In this document: piece by piece, positions 21,049 to 29,409 of the stretch
Numbering within the stretch: the stretch's first letter is position 1
Layout of the letters: every line of letters begins with the position of its first letter
Source: an uncultured bacterium
Lineage (GTDB): Bacteria; Pseudomonadota; Gammaproteobacteria; Burkholderiales; Burkholderiaceae_E
Assembly: GCA_903934795.1 (NCBI GenBank)
Contig: CAIZPE010000113.1
Coordinates: forward strand, 1 to 33,671
Length of the DNA stretch: 33,671 bases
Direction: 5' to 3'
Translations under genes and position numbers: made by a program
Notes under the pieces: generated by a model
Seen by the model: only the letters and a program-made list of their open reading frames with translations
Told to the model about the DNA's origin: nothing
Databases searched by the model: none

Positions 21049-22893
21049 CTACTGCATGGTGGACGGCCCGCTCACCGGCACGATCGGCACCGTACGCTCG
21101 GGCAGCGCCTCGTCGAGGCTTTCGCGCCAGAGGCCCTCGATCACCTGCGCCGAACCCGGTCGGGCGAACAGCAGTCCCTGCATGCGCGCGCAGCCATGCT
21201 CCAGCAGCATGCGGCGCTGCCGTTCGGTCTCGACCCCGACTGCGGTGACCGCGATGCCGAAGCGGCCAGCCAGGTCGATCAGCGCGCAGGCGGTCGCGGC
21301 GCCGCGCGGATGGCGATCGATGTCGGCGATGAAGGAACGGTCAATGGTCATGGCATCGATCGGGTACTCGCGCAGGCAGGCGAGCGAGGTGTGCCCGGTG
21401 CCGAAGCCGTCGATCGCCAGCCGCACGCCCAGCGCCTTGAGTGCACGCATCACCCGCAGCACATCGGTGATGTCCACCGCCAGCGCCGGCTCGGCGATCT
21501 CCAGCTCGAGCAGTTCGGGCGCCAGCCCGGTCTCGGCCAGCAGCTCGGCCACCGAGGCCACGAAGCCCTCGTCGCGGAACTGCACCATCGAAACATTGAC
21601 CGACACCGGCACGGCCGGCAGGCCGGCCAGCTGCCAGGCCCGGTTCTGCCGGCAGGCCTCGCGGATCGCCCAGTGGCCGATCGGCACGATCAGCCGGGAC
21701 TGCTCGGCCACATCGATGAAGCTGCCCGGCCTGGTAAGACCCTGACCGGGCTGACGCCAGCGCAGCAGCGCCTCCAGCCCCACCACCTGGCGGGTGTCGG
21801 CGGCCAGACGCGGCTGAAAGTGCAGCGTGAAGCCCTCGTGGCTCACCGACTCGCGCAGGTCGCCCTCCAGGGCGAGGCGATCGGCAGCAAGATCGTTGAT
21901 CGGCTTGCTGAAGAAGCGCACCGACCCTGGCTCGCGGCCGGCGCGCTCGAGCGCGGCGTCGGCGCTGCGCAGCAGACCGGCAGCCTCCTGATCGTCCCAG
22001 GGATAGAGCGCGATCCCGGTTCGCGGTCGCGCGCTCACACGGCAGCCGTCGATGGTGAGCGGCTGGGACAGCAGTTCGTCGATGCGCAGCGCCACACGGA
22101 TCGCGTCCTGCGGTTCGGCGAGGCTGCCGAGCATCACGGCAAAGCGGCCGGCGGTGTCGCGCTCACCATCGGCCGGATGGATCGGTGCGAGGCTGATCGC
22201 CGCCAGATCCTCGGCACGCAGCGCGCGTCCGATGCGAAGCGACGCCGTGCGCAGCAGGCGGCCGGCGAAGTCCTCCACCCCGCGGGCCTGCGCCGGGGTG
22301 AGCGGCTCCTCGAGCATCACCTCGATCGACATCACCGCCAGCAGCGCACGCTCGCGCGCGGCCCGGCGCAGGGCGTGGCCGACCTGGTCCTGGAACTGCA
22401 GCCGGTTGGCCTCGCCGGTCAGTCCGTCGTAGCAGACCAGGCGCCCGCCAGCCAGACCGTCCTGGTCGGGCGGCAGGCCGGTGGAGACCACCACGCAGAC
22501 ATCCCAGCTCAGACTGGTGACATGGACCAGCGCATCGATCACCACCCGGATCCAGCCGGCAGCCGTGCCCGCGCAGCGCAGGCTGAGGGCGACGGGGTCG
22601 CCGCCGGGGCGCACCAGTTCGCAGGCCTGCTCGATCGCCGCCCGGTCGGCCGGCTCGAAGCCCTGCCACAGCCGGCTGCGCGCCTGCATGGAATCGGCGC
22701 CGCCGATGCCGAGCAGGTCGAGCGCGCGCGAGGACACCCGCGCGATGGCGTCGCCTGGCGACCAGCACACGAAACCGGGCAGGTCTGCCTGGAGGCCGGG
22801 AAGCGGCGCCAGCCGGGGAAGTGCGGCGATGACGCCAGCGCTGTCGGGCGACTCGGCCGGCGCGACGCTCGCGGCCTTGAGGGGATCGTTCAT
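21049..22893 (-). CDS. PAS/degenerate GGDEF/degenerate EAL protein (probable non-enzymatic c-di-GMP family protein)
   Basis: This 614-residue cytoplasmic protein has a PAS-like region (about 30-140), a GGDEF-type domain (about 150-330) and an EAL-type domain (about 340-590). The GGDEF signature reads TAGRF (247-251), so cyclase activity is unlikely. The EAL domain keeps Glu374 (GLEALLRW), Asn433 (SVNVS), Glu465 and Glu468 (LEIAE), and Gln572. It has lost several metal or catalytic positions: DDFGTG reads DGFGTG (Gly496), the Lys of LKID is Thr516, and the Glu of EGVET is Val552. I therefore infer a ligand-binding or protein-contact role rather than c-di-GMP hydrolysis. It converges on the hybrid kinase gene with only 20 bases between stops. 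The start MNDPLKAASV has no strong Shine-Dalgarno. Confidence 0.9.
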   Translation of the reverse strand: MNDPLKAASVAPAESPDSAGVIAALPRLAPLPGLQADLPGFVCWSPGDAIARVSSRALDLLGIGGADSMQARSRLWQGFEPADRAAIEQACELVRPGGDPVALSLRCAGTAAGWIRVVIDALVHVTSLSWDVCVVVSTGLPPDQDGLAGGRLVCYDGLTGEANRLQFQDQVGHALRRAARERALLAVMSIEVMLEEPLTPAQARGVEDFAGRLLRTASLRIGRALRAEDLAAISLAPIHPADGERDTAGRFAVMLGSLAEPQDAIRVALRIDELLSQPLTIDGCRVSARPRTGIALYPWDDQEAAGLLRSADAALERAGREPGSVRFFSKPINDLAADRLALEGDLRESVSHEGFTLHFQPRLAADTRQVVGLEALLRWRQPGQGLTRPGSFIDVAEQSRLIVPIGHWAIREACRQNRAWQLAGLPAVPVSVNVSMVQFRDEGFVASVAELLAETGLAPELLELEIAEPALAVDITDVLRVMRALKALGVRLAIDGFGTGHTSLACLREYPIDAMTIDRSFIADIDRHPRGAATACALIDLAGRFGIAVTAVGVETERQRRMLLEHGCARMQGLLFARPGSAQVIEGLWRESLDEALPERTVPIVPVSGPSTMQ

Positions 22894-23059
22894 GGGCTAC
22901 CCGGCGGCAGGAAGGGAAGGCACCCGGCGGACCGGCACGCCATGCGCCGTTGCCTGGATACGATCCCGCCAGCATGCCCCGCCGGTGGTGCCGGCGTTGC
23001 GGGGAAGACCCGCCCGGCGCCCCGCCTATTCGGCGCTTTCGACCGGTCGGCGCCCGCGC

Positions 23060-23884
23060 TCAGGCCGGTGCCGACTCGATCCGCGCATAGGCGGAGTGGT
23101 TGTGGATGGACTCGAAGTTCTCGGCCTCGGCCACGAAGCCGATCACCGAAGGATGGTCGCGCAGCCGGCCGGCGACATCACGCACCAGATCCTCGACGAA
23201 CTTGGGGTTGTCGTACGCGCGCTCGGTGATGAACTTCTCGTCGACCCGCTTGAGCAGCCCGTAGATCTCGCTGGAGGCTTCCTCCTCGGCGATCCGGATC
23301 AGCGCCTCGGGAGCCATCGGCTCGCGGGTGCGCACCGACAGCGTGATGTGCGAGCGCTGGTTGTGCGCGCCGTAGTCGGAGATGGTCTTGGAGCAGGGGC
23401 ACAGGCTCTTCACCGGCGCCACCACCGTGAGGGTTGCCGCCGGCGACGCGGCGTCACCGTCGACCACCACCCGGACCTGATAGTCGAGCAGGCTCTGCAC
23501 GCCGGATACCGGGGCGGTCTTGCGCACGAAAAGGGCAAAGCTCATCTCGATGCAGCCGCGCTCGGCCTCGAGCAGGCCGAGCATGCGTCGGTGCAGCGCC
23601 ACCACCGCGGCGACATCGAGCGCCGGCGCGTCGGCCTGGGAGATCTCCTCGAGCAGCCCGATGAAGCGCGACATGTGGGTGCCCTTCTGGTCTTCGGGGA
23701 GCGCCACATAGAGGGCGAACTCGCCCACCGAGGGCTGCACGCCGCCGTCGGCGGTGCGCCAGCGCAGGGGATAGCGCACGCCCTTGACCCCCACCCGCTG
23801 GATCGCGAGGCGGCGCTCGTCGAGGCTGCCCTGGACATCGGGCATGGGGCCGTTCAGGGGGGCGCCCGATTCGCGTGTGTTCAT
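23060..23884 (-). CDS. folE2: GTP cyclohydrolase FolE2 (type IB)
   Basis: This 274-residue cytoplasmic enzyme converts GTP to 7,8-dihydroneopterin triphosphate, the first step of folate synthesis, and is also used for other pterins and queuosine. Family marks are [20 protein letters not shown] near the N-terminus, KGTHMSRF (about 67-73), and [20 protein letters not shown] (160-179), which carries the conserved Cys and His of the active site. Type IB enzymes are not strictly zinc-dependent, unlike FolE. The start is set by GGAG (minus strand, 23890-23893) 5 bases before the ATG. It is the last gene of the xseB-ispA-dxs-folE2 series, 22 bases after dxs, an order common in Burkholderiales. Confidence 0.96.
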   Translation of the reverse strand: MNTRESGAPLNGPMPDVQGSLDERRLAIQRVGVKGVRYPLRWRTADGGVQPSVGEFALYVALPEDQKGTHMSRFIGLLEEISQADAPALDVAAVVALHRRMLGLLEAERGCIEMSFALFVRKTAPVSGVQSLLDYQVRVVVDGDAASPAATLTVVAPVKSLCPCSKTISDYGAHNQRSHITLSVRTREPMAPEALIRIAEEEASSEIYGLLKRVDEKFITERAYDNPKFVEDLVRDVAGRLRDHPSVIGFVAEAENFESIHNHSAYARIESAPA

Positions 23885-23906
23885 GAGGACTCCGGGATGT
23901 TGGGGA

Positions 23907-25832
23907 TCAGGCCACGCCGGCTTCGGCCGAGGCCGGCGCGGCAGCGGCCGCGCACAGGTCAGGGAAGCGCTCGCGCGCGGAGCGCTCGATGCCCGCGGCG
24001 TCGAGCCCCTCGAGGCGCAGCAGCTGGGCCTGCTCGCCATGATCGACGAAACGGTCGGGAAGGCCGAGGTGCAGCATCGGCACCGCCAGCCCGAGCGTGG
24101 CCAGGCACTCGGCCACCGCGGCTCCCGCGCCGCCCTGCACCACATGCTCCTCGAGGGTGACAAATGCGTCGTGGCTGGCGGCCAGCGCTTTCAGCAGATC
24201 GGCGTCCAGCGGCTTGACCCAGCGCATGTTGACCACGGTGGCATCGATCGCCTCGCCGGCAGCCAGCGCCGGCGCGAGCAGCGTGCCGAAGGCGAGCAGC
24301 GCGATGCGGCGGCCTTCGCGGCGCACCTCGGCCTTGCCCGGCGCCATGGCGGTGAAGGCCTGCACCACCGGCACGCCGGGGCCCGCGCCACGCGGATAGC
24401 GCACCGCGCTGGGCCCGTCGTGCTCGAACGCGGTCTGCAGCATCTGCCGGCACTCGTTCTCGTCGGAGGGCGCCGCGATGATCATGTTGGGAATGCAGCG
24501 CAGGTAGGCAAAGTCGAAGGCGCCGGCATGGGTGGCGCCGTCGGCGCCCACCAGGCCCGCCCGATCGAGCGCGAACATCACCGGCAGGTTCTGCAACGCC
24601 ACATCGTGGATGAGCTGGTCGTAGCCACGCTGCAGGAAGGTGCTGTAGATGGCCACCACCGGCTTGAGGCCCTCGCAGGCCAGGCCCGCGGCGAAGGTGA
24701 CCGCGTGCTGCTCGGCGATGCCGACATCGAAGTAGCGGGTGGGGAAGCGCTTCTCGAATTCGACCAGGCCGGAGCCTTCGCGCATGGCCGGGGTGATGGC
24801 CATGAGGCGGGGATCGCGCTGGGCGGCATCGCAGATCCAGTCGGAGAACACCTGGGTGAAGGTGAGCTTCGGCGGTGCCGGCGACTTCTGGATACCCTGC
24901 GCGGGATCGAACTTGCCGGGCCCGTGGTAGAGCACCGGATCGGCCTCGGCGAGCTTGTAGCCCTGGCCCTTGCGGGTGACGATATGCAGGAACTGCGGGC
25001 CGCGCAGCTCGCGCAGATTGGACAGCGTGGGGATCAGCGAGTCGAGGTCATGGCCGTCGATGGGGCCGACATAGTTGAAGCCGAACTCCTCGAACATCGT
25101 GCCCGGCACGACCATGCCCTTGGCATGCTCCTCGAAGCGGCGGGCGAGCTCGAACATGGTGGGCACCTTGGCCAGCACCGCACGACCGACATCCCGCGCC
25201 TTGGCGTAGAACTGGCCCGACATCAGCCGCGCCAGGTAGCGGTTGAGCGCACCCACCGGCGGCGAGATCGACATGTCGTTGTCGTTGAGCACCACCAGCA
25301 GGTCGATGTCGGTGGAGACCCCGGCATTGTTCATCGCCTCGAAGGCCATGCCCGCCGACATGGCGCCGTCGCCGATCACCGCCACATGGCGGCGCCGGCC
25401 CGGCCCCTGGTTCTCGCCCTGGTAGCGCGAGGCGATCGCCATGCCCAGCGCCGCCGAGATGGAGGTGGACGAGTGCGCGGTGCCGAAGGTGTCGTACTCG
25501 GACTCGCTGCGACGCGGAAAGCCCGAGATGCCGCCAAGCTGGCGGATGGTGGCCAGACGGTCGCGCCGGCCGGTGAGCACCTTGTGCGGGTAGCTCTGGT
25601 GGCCGACATCCCAGACCAGCCGGTCACGGGGCGTGTCGAACACGTAGTGCAGGGCGATGGCGAGCTCGACCGTGCCGAGGTTGGACGACAGGTGGCCGCC
25701 GGTGCGGGCGACCGATTCGAGCAGGAAGGCGCGAAGCTCATCGGCCAGCACGCTCAACTGGGCGCGATCGAAGGAGCGCAGATCCCGGGGACTGGCGACC
25801 CGCTCGAGCAGAGGGTGTTTTCCGGTGGTCAA
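23907..25832 (-). CDS. dxs: 1-deoxy-D-xylulose-5-phosphate synthase
   Basis: This 641-residue thiamine-diphosphate enzyme condenses pyruvate with glyceraldehyde 3-phosphate, the entry step of the MEP isoprenoid pathway; the product also feeds thiamine and pyridoxal synthesis. It shows [13 protein letters not shown] (45-57), [10 protein letters not shown], the TPP motif [17 protein letters not shown] (154-170), the catalytic Glu374 ([17 protein letters not shown]) and a C-terminal transketolase domain with [13 protein letters not shown]. The length is typical. The start codon is TTG at 25830-25832 ([12 protein letters not shown]); it overlaps the ispA stop as TTGA, and GAGG lies about 7 bases upstream. 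This points to translation coupled to ispA. Confidence 0.97.
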   Translation of the reverse strand: MTTGKHPLLERVASPRDLRSFDRAQLSVLADELRAFLLESVARTGGHLSSNLGTVELAIALHYVFDTPRDRLVWDVGHQSYPHKVLTGRRDRLATIRQLGGISGFPRRSESEYDTFGTAHSSTSISAALGMAIASRYQGENQGPGRRRHVAVIGDGAMSAGMAFEAMNNAGVSTDIDLLVVLNDNDMSISPPVGALNRYLARLMSGQFYAKARDVGRAVLAKVPTMFELARRFEEHAKGMVVPGTMFEEFGFNYVGPIDGHDLDSLIPTLSNLRELRGPQFLHIVTRKGQGYKLAEADPVLYHGPGKFDPAQGIQKSPAPPKLTFTQVFSDWICDAAQRDPRLMAITPAMREGSGLVEFEKRFPTRYFDVGIAEQHAVTFAAGLACEGLKPVVAIYSTFLQRGYDQLIHDVALQNLPVMFALDRAGLVGADGATHAGAFDFAYLRCIPNMIIAAPSDENECRQMLQTAFEHDGPSAVRYPRGAGPGVPVVQAFTAMAPGKAEVRREGRRIALLAFGTLLAPALAAGEAIDATVVNMRWVKPLDADLLKALAASHDAFVTLEEHVVQGGAGAAVAECLATLGLAVPMLHLGLPDRFVDHGEQAQLLRLEGLDAAGIERSARERFPDLCAAAAAPASAEAGVA

Positions 25833-26746
25833 GACTGCCTCATGACGATGAGTTCGGCGATGTCGCCGAGCCGGCCCGCGCCGGGCCCGAGTGCGGCCAC
25901 CGCTTCCCGGGCCTGGGCCAGCAGCTCGGCGGCCAGGTGGCGGGAGGCATCGAGGCCCAGGATGGAAACATAGGTGGGCTTGCCGTGGTCGGCATCCTTG
26001 CCGGCGGTCTTGCCCAGCGAGGCGGCGTCGCCGGTGACATCGAGGATGTCGTCGACCACCTGGAAGGCCAGCCCGACCGCATGGCCGTAGCGTGCCAGCC
26101 AGGATGCGCGCCCGCCAGCCTGCTGCCCGCAGGCGGCGCCCAGCAGCACCGACACCGAGAGCATGGCCCCGGTCTTGCGCTGGTGCATGTCGGCGAGCGA
26201 GGCACGATCGAGCACCTGCCCGACGGCATCGAGATCGATGGCCTGGCCGCCGGCCATGCCCTGCGAGCCCGCCGCTGCGGCGAGCGCCACGGTCATGTCG
26301 ACCACGGACTCGGCCGCCACGCCGTGGCCGCGCGCTGACGCGATGGCGGCAAAGGCCAGGGCCTGCAGCGCATCGCCGACCAGCATGGCGTTGGCTTCGC
26401 CGAAGGCGACATGCACCGTGGGCTTGCCCCGGCGCAGGACATCGTCGTCCATGCAGGGCATGTCGTCATGGACCAGCGAGTAGGCGTGGATGCACTCCAC
26501 CGCGCAGGCCGCCGCGTCGAGCGCGGCCTCGGGAGCGCCGACCAGTTCGCCGGCCGAATAGACCAGCAGGGGCCGCACCCGCTTGCCACCGCCGAGCACC
26601 GCGTAGCGCATGGCCTCGTGCAGGCGTGCCGGCACGGCATCGGCGGGTGGCAGCAGCGCATGCAGGGCCCGCTCGACCTGGTCACAACGGCGCGCCGACC
26701 AGTCGGGAAAGGACTCGGCGACCGGGACGGAATGGGCGGCAGGCAT
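25829..26746 (-). CDS. ispA: Farnesyl diphosphate synthase (polyprenyl synthetase)
   Basis: This 305-residue cytoplasmic prenyltransferase builds geranyl and then farnesyl diphosphate from IPP and DMAPP, supplying quinone and undecaprenyl carriers. It has [13 protein letters not shown], the first Asp-rich motif DDMPCMD (94-100) preceded by IHAYSLVH as in bacterial FPP synthases, GGQAIDLDA, and the second Asp-rich motif DDILD (232-236). The start [13 protein letters not shown] is chosen by homologue length; the 110-residue longer frame runs through xseB in the wrong frame. It lies 55 bases after xseB and overlaps the TTG of dxs by 4 bases. Confidence 0.96.
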   Translation of the reverse strand: MPAAHSVPVAESFPDWSARRCDQVERALHALLPPADAVPARLHEAMRYAVLGGGKRVRPLLVYSAGELVGAPEAALDAAACAVECIHAYSLVHDDMPCMDDDVLRRGKPTVHVAFGEANAMLVGDALQALAFAAIASARGHGVAAESVVDMTVALAAAAGSQGMAGGQAIDLDAVGQVLDRASLADMHQRKTGAMLSVSVLLGAACGQQAGGRASWLARYGHAVGLAFQVVDDILDVTGDAASLGKTAGKDADHGKPTYVSILGLDASRHLAAELLAQAREAVAALGPGAGRLGDIAELIVMRQS

Positions 26747-26801
26747 GGGGCTGGGGAAGGATCCGGAGGCAGCGGGCAGCGGCGGCTTGAAAGGGAATGC
26801 G

Positions 26802-27083
26802 TCAGTCGGCCAGGCCGGCATCGGGCTCGAAGGGCCGCAGCAGTTCGCCCTCGAGCACCCGGACCTGCTGGCGCACCGCCGCAAGCGACTGCCGGCAGGC
26901 GCCCACCAGGGCCGCGCCCCGGCGATAGGCGGCGAGCGAGGCCTCGAGGGAGAGCTCGCCACCTTCCATGCGGCGCACCAGGTCCTCGAGCTCGGCAAGC
27001 GCAAGCTCGAAACTGGCCGGCAGGGGGGCGTCGGCCGGGTTGGCAGGGGCGCCCGGCGGCGGCGCCGGCTCTTCAATGCCCAT
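26802..27083 (-). CDS. xseB: Exodeoxyribonuclease VII small subunit
   Basis: This 93-residue subunit of exonuclease VII (XseA plus several XseB) degrades single-stranded DNA during repair. The core FELALAELEDLVRRMEGGEL (residues 25-44) followed by SLEASLAAYRRGAALVGACR is the XseB helical hairpin. The N-terminus is a Pro/Ala-rich extension of about 22 residues, a little longer than in E. coli. It is the first gene of the xseB-ispA-dxs-folE2 operon. The start MGIEEPAPPP is the first ATG before the core and has only a weak GGGA upstream. It is divergent from the Rieske oxygenase gene. Confidence 0.94.
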   Translation of the reverse strand: MGIEEPAPPPGAPANPADAPLPASFELALAELEDLVRRMEGGELSLEASLAAYRRGAALVGACRQSLAAVRQQVRVLEGELLRPFEPDAGLAD

Positions 27084-27194
27084 GGGCAGTCCCGCGAAAT
27101 GCCGCCCCGGGGCGGCGAGAAGCCCGCAGTTTACTGCGCCTGCGCCGCCCGCGCCCGCGCGCGATGCACCGATCGGGCCGTATGATCGGGCGGC

Positions 27195-27223
27195 GTGACC
27201 CCCCCTCCCCTTTGGGGTATGCT
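27195..27223 (+). promoter_or_regulatory. Candidate promoter for the Rieske oxygenase gene
   Basis: GTGACC at 27195-27200 and TATGCT at 27218-27223 lie 17 bases apart, within the 255-base divergent region between xseB and the oxygenase gene. Each matches consensus at 4 of 6 positions. The spacer contains CCCC-TTT-GGGG, a small dyad. A second -10-like hexamer, TATGAT (27181-27186), has no -35 partner. Confidence 0.35.
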
Positions 27224-27326
27224 TCGCGGCTTTCCGCTGCGGCGGCAGGCGTCGACACCCCTCGCGGGCCGGTCGTCGCGTCAGCCCGCCGCCGCGTCTC
27301 GGTTCGGCTTTTCGGCTTGCTTGCCC

Positions 27327-27332
27327 GGGAGG
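27327..27332 (+). promoter_or_regulatory. Ribosome binding site of the Rieske oxygenase gene
   Basis: A strong GGGAGG, 6 bases before ATG 27339. It decides the start at MSDLGRRAFL against a longer open frame beginning 48 codons upstream. Confidence 0.75.
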
Positions 27333-27338
27333 TTTGGG

Positions 27339-28460
27339 ATGTCGGATCTGGGTCGCCGCGCTTTCCTGTCGCCTGCGCGCACTCAACTGCCGGTTTCAGC
27401 GTACTTCAGCCAGTCGCTCTTCGACCAGGAGATCGCGCGCCTGTTCCGGCAGGGGCCGGGCTACGTCGGTCATCGTCTGATGGTGCCCGAGCCGGGCGAC
27501 TACCGCACGCTGGCCGCCGAGGGCGAGGGCCGCGCGCTGGTGCACTCGGCCGCCGGCGTGGAGCTGCTCTCCAATGTCTGCCGTCACCGTCAGGCCATCA
27601 TGCTGCGCGGCAGCGGCAAGGCCGAGAACATCGTCTGCCCGCTGCACCGCTGGACCTACGACCTGCAGGGTCGGCTGCTGGGGGCGCCCCACTTCGCCCA
27701 GCAGCCCTGCCTCGATCTGGGCCGCAGCCCCCTCACCGACTGGCGCGGCCTGCTCTTCGAGGGCCCGCGCGATGCCGCCGCCGACCTGGCCGCGGTGGGA
27801 CTGCACGAGAGCCTGAACTTCGAAGGCTACCTGCTCGACCATGTCGAGGTGCACGAGTGCGCCTACAACTGGAAGACCTTCATCGAGGTCTACCTCGAGG
27901 ACTACCACGTCGGGCCATTCCACCCCGGGCTGGGGCGCTTCGTGTCCTGCGACGATCTGAACTGGCACTTCGCCGAGCGCTTCTCGGTGCAGACCGTGGG
28001 CCTGCACGACGGCCTGCGCAAGCCGGGTTCGCCGGTGTACCGGCGCTGGCATGAGCAGGTGATGCGATTCGGCCGGGGCGCACTGCCGCCGCACGGCGCC
28101 ATCTGGCTCACCTACTACCCCAACGTGATGGTGGAGTGGTATCCGCATGTGCTGGTGGTGTCCACGCTGGTTCCGCGCGGCCCGCAGCACACCACCAATG
28201 TGGTCGAGTTCTATTACCCCGAGGAGATCGTGCTGTTCGAGCGCGAATTCGTCGAGGCCGAGCGGGCTGCCTACATGGAGACCTGCCTCGAGGATGACGA
28301 GATCGCCCTGCGCATGGACGCAGGCCGGCGCGCACTGATGAACCGCGGCGCCGACGATGCCGGCCCCTACCAGAGCCCCATGGAAGACGGCATGCAGCAC
28401 TTCCACGAGTTCTACCGCCGGGCGATGGACCTGCCGTCATCGGGCCTGCCGCCCGCCTGA
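27339..28460 (+). CDS. Rieske [2Fe-2S] aromatic ring-hydroxylating oxygenase alpha subunit-like protein
   Basis: This 373-residue protein has an N-terminal Rieske domain with Cys81-x-His83 (CRHRQ) and Cys100-x2-His103 (CPLHRW), binding a 2Fe-2S cluster. The catalytic domain contains NWKTFIEVYLEDYHVGPFHP (177-196) with His190 and His195 as ligands of the mononuclear iron. This is the architecture of ring-hydroxylating oxygenase alpha subunits such as those acting on phenylpropionate or choline-like substrates. No ferredoxin, reductase or beta subunit gene is nearby, so partners must be encoded elsewhere. The substrate cannot be told. A divergent position next to xseB-ispA-dxs is common in Burkholderiales, which suggests a conserved, perhaps housekeeping, role rather than a mobile degradation pathway (inference). 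Confidence 0.92.
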   Translation: MSDLGRRAFLSPARTQLPVSAYFSQSLFDQEIARLFRQGPGYVGHRLMVPEPGDYRTLAAEGEGRALVHSAAGVELLSNVCRHRQAIMLRGSGKAENIVCPLHRWTYDLQGRLLGAPHFAQQPCLDLGRSPLTDWRGLLFEGPRDAAADLAAVGLHESLNFEGYLLDHVEVHECAYNWKTFIEVYLEDYHVGPFHPGLGRFVSCDDLNWHFAERFSVQTVGLHDGLRKPGSPVYRRWHEQVMRFGRGALPPHGAIWLTYYPNVMVEWYPHVLVVSTLVPRGPQHTTNVVEFYYPEEIVLFEREFVEAERAAYMETCLEDDEIALRMDAGRRALMNRGADDAGPYQSPMEDGMQHFHEFYRRAMDLPSSGLPPA

Positions 28461-28465
28461 TTCCC

Positions 28466-28487
28466 GACCGCGGCGCGCGCCGCGGTC
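28466..28487. repeat. 22-base perfect palindrome after the Rieske oxygenase gene
   Basis: Starting with GACCGCGGCGC and ending with its exact complement, this wholly GC-rich palindrome begins 5 bases after the oxygenase stop and ends 21 bases before the sulfurtransferase ATG. As RNA it would fold into a very stable hairpin. There is no T run after it, so it is not a classical intrinsic terminator; it may block RNA decay, attenuate transcription or bind a protein. Confidence 0.6.
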
Positions 28488-28508
28488 CCGCCGCCCGCTG
28501 GAGCCGCC

Positions 28509-29345
28509 ATGGCCTGGACCACCCTGATCAGCGTCGATGAACTCGCCACCCGCATCGACGGGTGCGTGGTCATCGACTGCCGGCACGAACTCACCGACCC
28601 CACGGCCGGCCCCCAGGCCTACGCCCGGGGCCACATCCCCGGCGCCCGCTTCCTGCACCAGGACCACGACCTTGCCGGTCTCAAGACCGGCCGCAATGGC
28701 CGCCACCCGCTGCCCGCGCGCGAGGCGCTTGCCGAGCGGCTGAGGGCCTGCGGCCTGCGCGCCGGTCAGCAACTGGTGGCCTATGACGCCCACGGCGGCA
28801 TGTATGCCGCGCGGCTGTGGTGGCTGGCCCGCTGGCTCGGCCACGCGCCGGTGGCGGTGCTCGACGGCGGGCTGCCCGCCTGGGAGCGCGAGCGGCTGCC
28901 CCTGAGCACCGAGATCCCCGTGCCCCGTGCCGGCGACTTCCAGGCCAGCGCCGCGCTCACCCGCGATGTCGACGCGGCGCGGATCGCCGCCGGCGGTCTC
29001 ACCGTGATCGACGCCCGCGCCGGCGAGCGCTACCGCGGTGAGGTCGAGCCCATGGATCCCGTCGCCGGACACATCCCTGGCGCGCTGAACCGCCCCTTCG
29101 CCCTCAACCTGCGGCCCGACGGCCGCTTCAAGCCGGCACCGGTGCTCGCCACCGAACTCGGCGCGCTGCTCGCCGGGCGCGACCCGGCCCTGGTGGTGCA
29201 TCAGTGCGGCTCGGGCGTGACCGCCTGCCACAACCTGCTGGCCGCAGCACTCGCCGGCCTGCCCGAGGGCGCGCTCTACCCGGGTTCCTGGAGCGAGTGG
29301 TGCGCCGATCCGGCCCGGCCGGTGGCCACCGGTCCCCATCCCTAA
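28509..29345 (+). CDS. sseA: Two-domain sulfurtransferase (3-mercaptopyruvate sulfurtransferase/rhodanese, SseA-like)
   Basis: This 278-residue protein has two rhodanese domains (about residues 5-130 and 145-275). The C-terminal domain carries the active Cys233 in the loop CGSGVTAC, the CGSG(V)TA pattern of 3-mercaptopyruvate sulfurtransferases, rather than the CRxGxR type of thiosulfate sulfurtransferases. The N-terminal domain has YDAHGGMYAAR at the equivalent loop, with Asp93 in place of Cys, so it is structural as usual. SWSEWCADPARPVATG closes the protein as in SseA. It moves sulfane sulfur from mercaptopyruvate to an acceptor such as cyanide or thioredoxin. ATG 28509 follows a weak GGAG. 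It may be co-transcribed with the oxygenase gene. Confidence 0.92.
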   Translation: MAWTTLISVDELATRIDGCVVIDCRHELTDPTAGPQAYARGHIPGARFLHQDHDLAGLKTGRNGRHPLPAREALAERLRACGLRAGQQLVAYDAHGGMYAARLWWLARWLGHAPVAVLDGGLPAWERERLPLSTEIPVPRAGDFQASAALTRDVDAARIAAGGLTVIDARAGERYRGEVEPMDPVAGHIPGALNRPFALNLRPDGRFKPAPVLATELGALLAGRDPALVVHQCGSGVTACHNLLAAALAGLPEGALYPGSWSEWCADPARPVATGPHP

Positions 29346-29358
29346 AGCGCGCGGTCAT

Positions 29359-29382
29359 GGCGGCCACCCCGGGCTGGCCGCC
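29359..29382. repeat. Inverted repeat (8-base stem, 8-base loop) between sulfurtransferase and kinase-like genes
   Basis: GGCGGCCA, an 8-base loop, then TGGCCGCC, starting 13 bases after the sulfurtransferase stop. It could form a stable RNA hairpin. There is no T run, so termination is uncertain. Confidence 0.45.
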
Positions 29383-29409
29383 TGGCGAGCGCGTGCCCAC
29401 AAGGACGCC

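Noticed and set aside
20908-23229. 773-codon open frame on the plus strand opposite the EAL-like gene
   Set aside because: It overlaps the end of the kinase gene and has shadow-type composition, with no domain.
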